The notes below the pieces were generated by a model. It ran no database searches, had not been told where the DNA came from, and saw nothing but the letters and a program-made list of their open reading frames with translations. Of a stretch of DNA of 64,000 bases, positions 56,901 through 62,571 are shown in pieces. Source of the stretch: Corythucha ciliata. Taxonomy: Eukaryota > Arthropoda > Insecta > Hemiptera > Tingidae. The DNA lies in assembly GCA_038030265.1 (NCBI GenBank), contig CM075937.1:20088001-20152000 (forward strand), in the 5' to 3' direction. The translations under genes and the position numbers were made by a program. The stretch's first letter is position 1, and each line of letters opens with the position of its first letter.

Positions 56901-59900
56901 TCGGAAAACATGCTCGACGCCCCTTCACCTCGACTGAAGGAAAAGCACGAAATGTTCTTGAAATCCTTCACTCTGATCTCTGCGGACCTATGGAAACGAT
57001 TCGCGAATGGTATTCGTTTATTTTTTGTCCAATTAAAGCCAGGTGCCTAGCATATTTGACAATTTTTAGAAAATGGTGGAGAGAATCCGGTAAAAAACTG
57101 AAAATTCTTCGAACCGATAACGGTACCGAGTATGTGAACTCCGAATTATCGGCCGGATGAGAATCAATAGAGATGTGGAGAGCGGAAACCTTTGGATCGG
57201 CGATTGCTTCCACCCCTGATTCTTTCCAAACTATGATCACAGCAGCAATCCAGCAGAGCATTTTACCGATTATTCGTGAAGACATTGCTCGTGCTTTCCT
57301 GCTGCCAAATCCTAACTCGGAATCACCGTTTGCTCCCCAGAAGCGGCGCAACCGCTCACGCAGTGCGCGCAGAAGTGCTGCAATACTGAACAGCCGTCAC
57401 TTACACCGCAAGACTTTCCAACCGCACCAGCTGAGGCTTCACGAACATATGCCTCGAAAGCGGCACTATCAGTATCAGCTGCCAAAATTCGTGGCGACAT
57501 GAGAGCGACGATCGTGCGCACCAGTGGGCCAGGCCCACGTTCTTCGACTACACTCAAAGTGATGGTGAAATCTGTTAAAGTAGATGTGCCCGCCCACACG
57601 GCACTTGAAAACCTACCTCCGGTGTGTCGGAACCCAACACACACGGTCAGGAGCAATGATTCTGGAAGTTGGATCACTATCTGACAAGCAGCGTCTCCTC
57701 GACTCAATAGGTAAATGTAATGAAACGGTGCAGGCCGTGGAACTACCTAGCTTAAACCCACGGCTTCTCATCCCTGACGTTCCTAGTGATTGGACACCCG
57801 AATCTCTTGTCAGGCAAATTGCTAAATATTGGCCTAACCTATCACAGGACCAACTCCAACCACTTGATTTGCCGCTTCGGCCACATTGATTTGGGCGTAT
57901 CAAAGGGTGTGAGATTGCGGACAGTGGATAGGCGGAGTATCACTGATGGGATTGGTCATCTTGCCATCTTGGGATGGTCAAACGGACAATTTAGTCTCGT
58001 TGAAGATTCAAACTTGCCTGACATTAAGTCTCCTAAAACTTGAATTCTGGTGAACTGCGAACAATCAACATCCTTCGTTACGTCACTAAATAAATTGTCC
58101 TCATTTTAATAAAATTGTTCGAGTTGTAGCTGTAACCGATCTTTGCGGAGCAATAAGAACAAAGGGCCAAGAAAGATCAGCCCCTACGAAGCTCACGAAT
58201 ATCTAGAAGCAAAAAGGGCTATTCTCAAAAATTGTCAGTACGATTGGAGTACGAAACCCTAGGGAAAGGAAAGGAAGTAAAATCATCAAGCCGAATTGTA
58301 AATTTAAACCCATTCATAGACAACCAGCAAATCATTAGAGTCCGCAGCAGACTGCGATCGTCATAACTAACATCGGACAGGAAACATTCTGTTCTTTTAA
58401 TCCATGGAGGAAATAGCGACGTTAACATGATAACGTTCCTTGGATTGCTGGCAGTCGTGGGGGGAACAATATTGGCCAATTAACGGCCGAAACTTGTTCT
58501 GTAAGGTCTTTCATACCTGCATAAAATGCTTTCGAGCTGAACCCAAAGCGGCAGTTCAAATCATGGGACAACTGCCCAAGGCCAGAGTTGCACCTTCTAG
58601 CCCATTCTACCATTGCGGGGTGAACTACGCCGGTCCTCTTACCATTCGTTCGTCGTTGAGAAGGAACGCTCCAAAATCCAAAGCTTACAACGCTTTATTT
58701 GTTTGTCTAGCCACCAAGGCTATCCACTTGGAGCTGGTGGACGACATGACCACACAATCATTCCTAGCTGCGCTTCGAAGCTTCATCGCAAGACGTCGAA
58801 ATCCTTCGACTATTTATTTAGGCAATGGTACAAACAATTAATTCCGCCCAAATCGCCAAATTTTGGGGGTCTATGGGAATCAAACTCAAGGTAAAGGTTG
58901 TTAAAAGCGTTTGAAACGAATTGTTGGACCAAGTACATTGAAATTTTCCGAAATGTACACGGCGTTAACCCAAATTGAAGGTTGTGTAAATTCCCAACCA
59001 TTAACCCTCTACCATCCTGCCCGAACGATTTATCGGCACTCATTAGAGCTCATTTTCTCGTCGGTAGTAGTCTGTTAGAAGTGCCCGATCCCATCTTGAG
59101 AGAACTACCCAAGGAATCGCCTCTCTCGGTGGCAATATGCTCAACAAACTGTCCAACATTTCTGGCAGCGTTGGTCTACGGAGTAAATCCAAGAATTATA
59201 GATCCGAACAAAGTGGAGACAATCGTCTGACAACACAAGAACTGGCACTTTGGTGCTTATCAAGAATGAGCAAGCGCCCTCACTATCCTGGACTCTCGCA
59301 AAGGTGACTGAAATCCACGCCGGCTCTGACGTACACGTGCGAGTTGTGACCGTACGGACGTCTTTCGGTAACTAAAAACGAAATATTCGAGCGCTCTGCC
59401 CTCTACCTCTCGATGACATCGATGAAGATGACTCTTCATGGCGGGAAGTATCTGGTGACGCCGCCTTTTGAACATCGGCGGCAACGTCCTCCAAAGAGAG
59501 CGCGTGGACCCCACCGTTGCTTCGGCTAACCTCGCGGCAATTATCATTGTTTAATCCGTTCGCAAATAAAAAAGTTGTTGTCCGCCTTGAAATCAGTTTT
59601 TTAAATACTAGTTCGTCCAGTTTCAATCAAAATACAGTCCACACGCCTCAGGACCCCCCACAAAGGTAGATCCTCACCCGCAAGACAAAATACTAAAAAC
59701 CCTCATGACAGCAAGCCTTGACCCACGAGAGGGTAACGCTCTTTGATTCGTCACTAATCACTGCGTTTTGATGCCTTGTTACACGCTAAAACTATCTAGA
59801 AAATGAAAAAAAAAAAAAAAAAAATCTTACGGCCTCCAACCAAGATCAGTCGGATTGATATAGAGGATACCAGCGCGAGAGACTGTCGCCGGTGTGGCCG

Positions 59901-62571
59901 TTCTCAAGTTCGAAATTTCGAACAAAAGCCTCATTTGAGCCGTCAGAGCTATTCTTTCGTTACTCGCCAGAGTTAATACCTTGGGAGAGGGGGGTGGAGT
60001 TTAATTTTTGTTTTTTTATGAGTGGTGGTAGGCGAGGGTTTATCGGGAGGAGAATACCTTATTGTCATCCATGACCGTGTTCAACGATTCAATCCACATA
60101 GGATCGATATCACCGTCCAAAACCATCCATTTGGGTCCATCACCGGTCATGTTGGCTTGTTCTCGAATCAACACGGAAAATAACCCTTTAAAACAATTAT
60201 TCTATTTATTTTCCTGGAAATTATCGTTTTAAAGGAATGTGGGGGGGGGGGGTACCGTCTTTCCATTCTCTCGTCTGGGGATTTATAATTCCGAACAGTT
60301 CATCATTCGTCACCGCTTTGGGCTCTAAATCGTTAAAGTGAGGTCTTTTTTTCATGTTCAAATAGGTTCTGTACAGGCATTTCCAAACGCACGACTTTCC
60401 AGTTCCCGCAAAACCGATGATGAATACCGAATGACGTACGGCGAACAGTTCAACCAGCTGTACGACCTGTGTTTTTTTTTTTTTTTTCATCGCCCCACCA
60501 TGAAAATGATGAGAAGGCTGCGTGGATTAGTAAATTGAATGATTCGCACTTTCAGTATGAAATTGTCTTCCGGTTGAAGCCCCATGTCAATGGCAGCTAC
60601 TTTGACCAATTTTTCGAAGTCTAAATCTCTTTTTCGAGGTACGTCCAGCCCTGGGAATAAGTCCCCAATGAGACCCATGAATACTGGGACGTCGGCTGTA
60701 ACTATTTTAGGAATGTTGAAATCACGTAGAGCTCGCATTAAAACTTGATCTTCGGGTCTCTGTTTGTCTCCTCTCTGTAGCGAGTTTTGTTTAGTTAATT
60801 TTCTACGTTTTTGAACGGTTTAAGAGTTTACACTTACTCTTAATTTTCCGGCGACGACCAACACAGACTTGATAGCTCGAAGACCCCAATCGTAGTGGTC
60901 TTGTTTTGACAGAAGCTCTTTACAGAGTGAATAGAGGGTCAAGAATTTCTTGCCCAGGACTCTGGCCTCTTGGAAAGCCTCGCCGATCAACATGTTTTCA
61001 CAGATGAGTTCGAAATCAGGGACGACCATAGCGCAGGGCCTTTAGACGTATTTTATTATGTCCTTTAAAGTGTTCGAAAACCTGTTTTTTTTCTCTCTCT
61101 CTCTCTTTTTACCGGAACAAAGCTTTCAAGTTTTCAGGCAGCTCGGCTCGACCCGCGTAGCCAGGATTCATTGTAATGAACATGCCCACAGTAGGAACCA
61201 GAACGATTATTTCCCCTTGGAAATTGAACGTACTCTTTTTGGCTTTGATTGCGTCCAAAACAGTTTTAACTTGAAGGGCGACGACAGAAAGCACTTCGAC
61301 TGAAATCCTGTTGAACTCGTCAAAACATCCCCAAGCGCCGGTCTGAGCCAGTCCTTTGTAAATGTTGCCGCAGGACTTTTATGGGGCTGAGGGGGGGAAT
61401 GGTAAAATTTAAAAGTTGTCTTTAATTGTGGAACAGCCAGGATGAATAGAGTTACTTTGTAGTCCATTTGTTCGGAACAATTGAATACATAGACCATCAT
61501 GCCGAGACCTTTGCCCAAATCTTTCGTCGTTTCAGTTTTTCCAGTTCCGGCAGGCCCAGCCGGGGCTCCCCCCATAATTAAATGCAACGACTTAAAAAAA
61601 AAAACAACAACAAATAAACAGAAATTGTATGACGCGGGGTGATTTAATTAGCTGGTTTAATAGATCGAGGTGGCTCACCTGAGTTAAAGTAATGTAACAC
61701 CTGTCAGTCAATGGTGTTATGACCAATCGTGGAGTGTTTCCCAAGTATTCGTAGTCGTATCTGAATTGAGCGTCGCAAATATTAACGTACACGTCATAAA
61801 CCTTCATGTCCCATCTAAGTAACATTGCGCCATAAAAGAAAAAGCTTAAAAACGAACTAAAAACGTGAAAAACTCCACCGGTGACGTAATTGCGACTGCC
61901 ATTGAAAAGCGTGCATGTCCTCGATTTTCATTACAATCAATTTAGCGACGACATCTCTCGAATGTACGTCAATAGTACATATAGTCGTGATCTTTTGACG
62001 GTCGGCATCCGATAGATCACCCAGCATGAGATTAATTAGGGCGTTCAGTTGAGCGATCTGCGAAAAAATTCGCGGAGTCATCTCAAATCTCTTTTTTTTT
62101 AAAAAAAAACCTTCTCATCTCACTTGTTTCTTTTGGTATTCTTTCATGGCCGTGTCGTAACCTTCTTCAATCTTACTAAAAGCCACTTCGACTTCAACCG
62201 ACCAGTAAATTTGAGTCCCGACGAGAGCGATCTGGGCTGGATAGTCGAAAATCCAAACCTCGCGAGGTTTATCGTTGTATGTTTTGTACGCGTGGTTGAA
62301 TATGTTGCGAAGGGTTCGTCTCATGATTTCCGTCACATTGTTCAACCATTTTTCAACCTGTTGTGGAGGGGGGGGGGAGTGATTAGTGGAACAGGAGGGA
62401 GACAATTTGTTCAACTCGGTTTAATTTACCTGGCCCGAACAATTACAAACGCCTGTAGTGTTGACATACTCGCCGTCTTTCGCCCAAAATCCGATTCCTA
62501 ATTTGGTGCTTTTCCCTCCCTCTTGTTTAAATTTTATTTTTGACATCGAGTCGTACAATTTCGTTAAATGC
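26799..62571 (-). CDS. DNAH9/11/17-like: Axonemal outer-arm dynein heavy chain, beta type; C-terminal about 2,865 residues in 44 exons
   Basis: The gene encodes the motor part of a dynein heavy chain that drives sliding of ciliary or flagellar doublet microtubules by ATP hydrolysis. Assignment to the outer-arm beta group rests on motif wording across the motor, for example [31 protein letters not shown] after AAA2, and the C-terminal [12 protein letters not shown] block. Visible domains in order are linker end, AAA1-AAA4 (Walker A loops [32 protein letters not shown]), stalk coiled coil with microtubule-binding domain, AAA5, AAA6 and C-terminal domain. All 43 introns are GT-AG and exon phases agree from end to end. 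One exon (29385-29532) needs one extra base to stay in frame. Family proteins have about 4,400-4,500 residues, so about 1,600 N-terminal residues lie beyond 64 kb. Introns are 58-110 bp except four of 4.9-7.1 kb. The paralogue (DNAH9, 11 or 17) cannot be decided. Confidence 0.95.
29385..29532 (-). pseudogene. Dynein exon with apparent 1-nt frameshift
   Basis: The exon starts [20 protein letters not shown] and should pass from LTSPLEF into a Trp-Gly-Gly-Ile block ([13 protein letters not shown]). Both halves are present and family-like, but in different frames. The switch falls in the four-base run at 29439-29442 (T on the coding strand), where five bases would keep the frame. Exon length is 148 nt, whereas the phases of both neighbours require 149. 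A homopolymer sequencing error is the simplest cause. A real inactivating mutation is the alternative. Confidence 0.85.
30160..31540 (-). repeat. Family 7 repeats, reversed, in dynein intron
   Basis: Words CTTGCAATTTCGCG and GAAATTAAGACCCGAAAC recur at about 31 bp. The array is interrupted by a palindromic MITE (30543-30682) and a poly-A/CAA tract at 30410-30446. It lies in the 6.2 kb intron 30000-36158. Confidence 0.7.
30543..30682. mobile_element. Palindromic MITE-like element, copy 2
   Basis: 140 bp inverted repeat with ends AGCGTTT and AAACGCT, arms of about 60 bp (CATAAAATTCTGCTCTAGAGC pairs with its complement in TGGAGCAAAATTTTATATG). Same arm wording as copy 1 at 2779-2916. No coding capacity. 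Confidence 0.75.
31560..32390. other. Intron stretch with mixed short repeats, no gene
   Basis: Contains a unique-looking 31560-32030 part, a short family 4 block at 32030-32230, and a C run at 32247-32256. I see no conserved protein or transposon end. Confidence 0.35.
32390..33690 (-). repeat. Family 1 repeats, reversed, in dynein intron
   Basis: AAAATTGAGAAAAACGC and CTAATTCGCGGC words at about 29 bp. The block ends at AAACTTATATTTCTTG, wording that also ends the family 1 block at 48790. Leu/Phe-rich minus-strand open frames here come from the repeat. Confidence 0.8.
33890..34370 (+). repeat. Family 7 repeats, forward, in dynein intron
   Basis: Diverged units with AATTGCAAGTTTT and AAATATTCGTGAATTTGG. 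It includes two copies of the GC-rich module (GGAGCCCGGACTAGTCAGTCG near 33844 and GGCGCGGACCCTGGCCAGGG near 34045). Confidence 0.6.
34390..35460 (+). mobile_element. R1-like non-LTR retrotransposon fragment, antisense to dynein
   Basis: Plus-strand RT pieces: [23 protein letters not shown] (34400-34515), then from about 34757 a degraded catalytic loop ([10 protein letters not shown], one Asp lost). It continues with [21 protein letters not shown] (34995-35060) and the C-terminal block [34 protein letters not shown] (35215-35345). Frames shift between pieces. The stretch 34516-34756 does not belong to it: it is an opposite-strand fragment of another element. Dead copy. Confidence 0.75.
34516..34756 (-). 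mobile_element. Jockey-like RT fragment embedded in the R1-like fragment
   Basis: The minus strand reads [20 protein letters not shown], then [11 protein letters not shown] (catalytic Asp pair degraded to Val-Asp) and [12 protein letters not shown]. It covers RT motifs B to D only. Both ends fall at the position where the surrounding element has its own GCPQG motif. Confidence 0.7.
35658..36002. mobile_element. Possible MITE with GTCTGTTCGCG ends
   Basis: The 345 bp segment starts GTCTGTTCGCGAAG and ends CTCCGCGAACAGAC in inverted order. Inside, further TTCGCGA words and repeated ACACTAGG or TAGACTACACTACC words occur. No clean target duplication is visible. It lies in the 6.2 kb intron, 157 bp from the next exon. 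Confidence 0.5.
36159..38548 (-). CDS. Dynein exon cluster 4: stalk, microtubule-binding domain, AAA5
   Basis: Exons in coding order: 38422-38548, 38226-38359, 38027-38155, 37650-37946, 37414-37583, 37195-37333, 36969-37136, 36694-36887, 36414-36618, 36159-36323. The first two finish coiled coil CC1 ([22 protein letters not shown]-like end). [12 protein letters not shown] and the next exon form the stalk tip, with [18 protein letters not shown] in the microtubule-binding domain. [19 protein letters not shown] begins CC2. [13 protein letters not shown] marks AAA5, followed by [15 protein letters not shown] and [13 protein letters not shown]. The donor for 37414 is the second of two possible GTAATA sites: only AAC|GTAATA keeps phase and family length. 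The 38360-38421 intron is only 62 bp. Confidence 0.92.
38549..39020. other. Start of a 6.2 kb dynein intron; probable TE-derived patch
   Basis: After about 130 bp, the patch 38670-38825 reads like a decayed transposon (GACAGTGGCGTGCCC, GGGTCAGAACCCCTCCC). A purine-rich AT tract follows to 38930. No coding exon is recognisable. Confidence 0.35.
39020..40430 (-). repeat. Family 2 repeats, reversed, in dynein intron
   Basis: About 40 diverged units with GCCCTAAAAATGGCC and AAACTGACTATTCGCG words, period about 30 bp. Short C run at 39958-39970 and A run at 40389-40403. Confidence 0.75.
40440..41030. other. Spacer between repeat blocks, no gene seen
   Basis: Unique-looking sequence with a G run at 40612-40620 and a tandem duplication TAGTTTCTATGCGC (40959-40991). 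Nothing coding. Confidence 0.35.
41030..43000 (-). repeat. Family 1 repeats, reversed, in dynein intron (largest block)
   Basis: Nearly 2 kb of AAAATTGAGAAAAACGC and TAATTCGCGGC units at about 29 bp, heavily mutated but in phase. It follows a family 2 reversed block, mirroring the family 1 then family 2 order at 5290-7925. Confidence 0.8.
43090..43830 (+). repeat. Family 7 repeats, forward, in dynein intron
   Basis: GCGAAATTGCAAGTTT and TCTTTATTTTCGCG units at about 31 bp. Contains the GC-rich module twice (GGCGCGGACCCTGGGCCAGC near 43386 and ATCATGGAACCCTGCTTAGC near 43670). Confidence 0.7.
44050..44470 (-). repeat. Family 1 repeats, reversed, short block
   Basis: GCTAATTCGCAGCTAAAATTG words at about 29 bp, ending roughly 240 bp upstream (in plus coordinates) of a dynein exon. 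Confidence 0.65.
44706..45772 (-). CDS. Dynein exon cluster 3: AAA4 and start of the stalk
   Basis: Exons in coding order: 45616-45772, 45354-45542, 45027-45266, 44706-44939. The first completes the split Arg codon and reads [14 protein letters not shown], then the AAA4 Walker [13 protein letters not shown]. The second has [14 protein letters not shown] and FADDEVEAI. The third contains [17 protein letters not shown], where AAA4 closes. The fourth ([22 protein letters not shown]) leads into Lys/Glu-rich heptads ([17 protein letters not shown]), the base of stalk helix CC1. All four have whole-codon or matching phases. The cluster lies between 7.1 kb and 6.2 kb introns made mainly of tandem repeats. 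Confidence 0.93.
46165..46215 (+). repeat. Dispersed module X, forward copy
   Basis: CAAGGATTTGCTCAAGGGAG, then TTAAGAAATTGTGTG, matching 62690-62745 and, reversed, 24481-24545. Family 2 reversed units follow directly. Confidence 0.55.
46230..47360 (-). repeat. Family 2 repeats, reversed, split by a palindromic element
   Basis: Words GCCCTAAAAATGGCC, AAACTGACTATTC and TTCGCGCC recur at 46230-46380 and 46610-47360. The two parts were presumably continuous before the element at 46421-46604 arrived. Confidence 0.7.
46421..46604. mobile_element. Palindromic element with a tRNA-arm-like loop
   Basis: Arms of about 70 bp: TTTACCCGGACGACACGG, AAAGGCAAAGCC, AACACAAT and AGCTTCGAG on the left pair with their complements on the right with few mismatches. 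The unpaired loop contains CGGGTTGAAATCCCG then TCGGGGAGCC, which resembles a tRNA T-arm. No coding capacity. A hairpin MITE is the best call; a tRNA-derived SINE part is possible. Confidence 0.7.
47380..48790 (-). repeat. Family 1 repeats, reversed, in dynein intron
   Basis: AACGCTAATTCGCGGC and AAAATTGAGAAAAA units. It follows a family 2 reversed block, as at 39020-43000, and ends at AAATTATATTTCTTG like the block at 33690. Confidence 0.75.
48830..49316. other. Non-repeat stretch next to an LTR-like element
   Basis: No conserved coding frame. Read on the minus strand, the part next to 49316 starts ATTGGTGCCAGGTGTGGGG, which would suit a primer-binding site and leader if 49317-49464 is a 5' LTR. 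Confidence 0.35.
49317..49464 (-). mobile_element. 148 bp element with 28 bp inverted ends (LTR or MITE)
   Basis: Ends TGTAGCAAGCC...GGCTTGTTACA. The inverted match continues through the T/A run and GGGCGATATT. TG...CA ends and the primer-site-like TGGTGCC two bases outside (minus strand) favour an LTR. The long inverted ends and lack of any pol nearby favour a MITE. No target duplication is visible. Confidence 0.55.
49963..50050 (+). repeat. Putative loop segment of the fold-back element, copy B
   Basis: 88 bp, nearly identical and parallel to 24174-24261. It directly precedes arm B. Confidence 0.75.
50050..50894 (-). repeat. Arm B of a probable fold-back element
   Basis: Inverted copy of 23347-24155. 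It starts TCGTTCTTTCATAC and ends GATTTTGGCCACAAAA. Shared internal words include CACAATGAGTATACTTGGG, CAACAAGTTTTGTGAGTG and AAGGGGTTTGTTTTCGG. It lies in the 7.1 kb dynein intron. No coding capacity. Confidence 0.75.
51340..51900 (+). repeat. Family 8 repeats, forward, in dynein intron
   Basis: Units of about 31 bp with AATTTCGTGGGTTT, GCTCACTAAAAA and GCAATTTTGTGG words. A related non-array stretch precedes it at 50895-51300. Confidence 0.65.
51900..52850. other. End of the 7.1 kb dynein intron, no gene recognised
   Basis: A minus-strand open frame of 93 codons at 51923-52204 has ordinary amino-acid mix but no recognisable motif. G runs of 11-12 occur at 52397-52407 and 52723-52734. Possibly another decayed transposon. 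Confidence 0.35.
52852..54931 (-). CDS. Dynein exon cluster 2: AAA2-AAA3 region and AAA3
   Basis: Exons in coding order: 54649-54931, 54394-54582, 54124-54316, 53950-54062, 53663-53856, 53364-53583, 53128-53289, 52852-53051. The first continues [16 protein letters not shown] and contains the [13 protein letters not shown] region. The second has [18 protein letters not shown]3 Walker [15 protein letters not shown] is in 54124-54316, Walker [12 protein letters not shown] in 53950-54062 and [12 protein letters not shown] in 53663-53856. [19 protein letters not shown] in 53364-53583 is a family signature. The last exon ends with [11 protein letters not shown], split as CG|A across a 7.1 kb intron. 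The 54317-54393 intron looks partly open, but splicing it out ([16 protein letters not shown]) restores the family alignment. Confidence 0.93.
55638..56330 (+). pseudogene. copia gag remnant
   Basis: Starts [17 protein letters not shown], followed by [15 protein letters not shown] and [16 protein letters not shown], the usual copia Gag opening. The reading shifts near 55815, continues through [13 protein letters not shown] and [20 protein letters not shown] to a stop at 55982, and resumes beyond it. A knuckle [11 protein letters not shown] (56272-56304) lacks its last Cys because of another break. Confidence 0.85.
56395..57160 (+). pseudogene. copia protease and integrase start
   Basis: A frame with [13 protein letters not shown] (56412-56450) is the retroviral-type aspartic protease active site, with the catalytic Asp. 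Further on, one frame (56681-57160) reads [20 protein letters not shown] (zinc-binding end), [11 protein letters not shown] (first catalytic Asp of integrase) and [11 protein letters not shown] (second catalytic Asp). A small deletion has removed part of the HHCC segment after LWHRKS. It ends at a stop at 57160. Confidence 0.85.
57170..58050 (+). pseudogene. Probable non-LTR retrotransposon ORF1 (gag-like) fragment
   Basis: Several plus-strand frames join to a basic, Arg-rich start ([12 protein letters not shown]) and a segment [20 protein letters not shown], then [19 protein letters not shown]. The last wording is typical of ORF1 proteins of Jockey/R1-type elements, upstream of their zinc knuckles. 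Knuckles themselves are not intact. Same strand as the copia and BEL pieces on either side. Assignment is moderately sure. Confidence 0.55.
58100..59430 (+). mobile_element. BEL/Pao retrotransposon, integrase end, antisense in dynein intron
   Basis: Frames read [19 protein letters not shown] (58280-58340) and then a long frame at 58440-58841: [32 protein letters not shown] (catalytic Asp replaced by Asn) and [34 protein letters not shown] (58840-58885) and the C-terminal part at 59150-59420 ([20 protein letters not shown]) follow. The region upstream of integrase is missing. Several frame breaks; dead copy. Confidence 0.88.
58440..58841 (+). pseudogene. BEL/Pao integrase core
   Basis: 133 codons open. 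It contains the distal zinc-binding Cys pair (CIKC), the first acidic position as Asn (GVNYAGP), and YLGNGTNN, where the family has Asp at the Gly position before NGTN. Two of the catalytic carboxylates are thus altered, in line with decay. Confidence 0.85.
59430..59830. other. Possible BEL 3' end and rest of intron
   Basis: After the BEL coding end there is an AT-rich stretch with AAATAAAAAAG (59564-59574) and a poly-A tract at 59804-59823 next to the dynein donor. It may include a 3' LTR, but no matching 5' LTR is present to prove it. Confidence 0.35.
59831..62571 (-). CDS. Dynein exon cluster 1: linker end, AAA1, AAA2
   Basis: Exons in coding order: 62430-62571, 62124-62357, 61879-62057, 61679-61814, 61456-61590, 61113-61375, 60838-61039, 60550-60774, 60256-60466, 60058-60185, 59831-59979. 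The first begins within [14 protein letters not shown] of the linker. The second carries [12 protein letters not shown], the fourth [23 protein letters not shown]1 Walker [15 protein letters not shown] is in 61456-61590 and Walker B CFDEFN in 61113-61375; this is the main ATPase site. AAA2 Walker A GFAGTGKS is in 60256-60466, [15 protein letters not shown] in 60058-60185, and [11 protein letters not shown] in the last exon. Boundaries come from GT/AG plus phase (for example CG|G joining FR to PCAM). The 62358-62429 intron has a C-run polypyrimidine tract on the coding strand, and the 60186-60255 intron has a C run directly after its donor. Confidence 0.93.

Larger units (their letters stand above)
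55409..57160 (+). mobile_element. Ty1/copia retrotransposon, 3' part lost, antisense in dynein intron
   Basis: GTTATGGGCCCAGC at 55618-55631 is the primer site known from copia-type elements, complementary to an internal part of initiator tRNA-Met. A likely 5' LTR lies just upstream, from about 55409; its start is uncertain. Gag, protease and the first half of integrase follow on the plus strand. The sequence leaves the element near 57160, before reverse transcriptase. Stops and frame shifts are present, so it is inactive. Confidence 0.85.
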
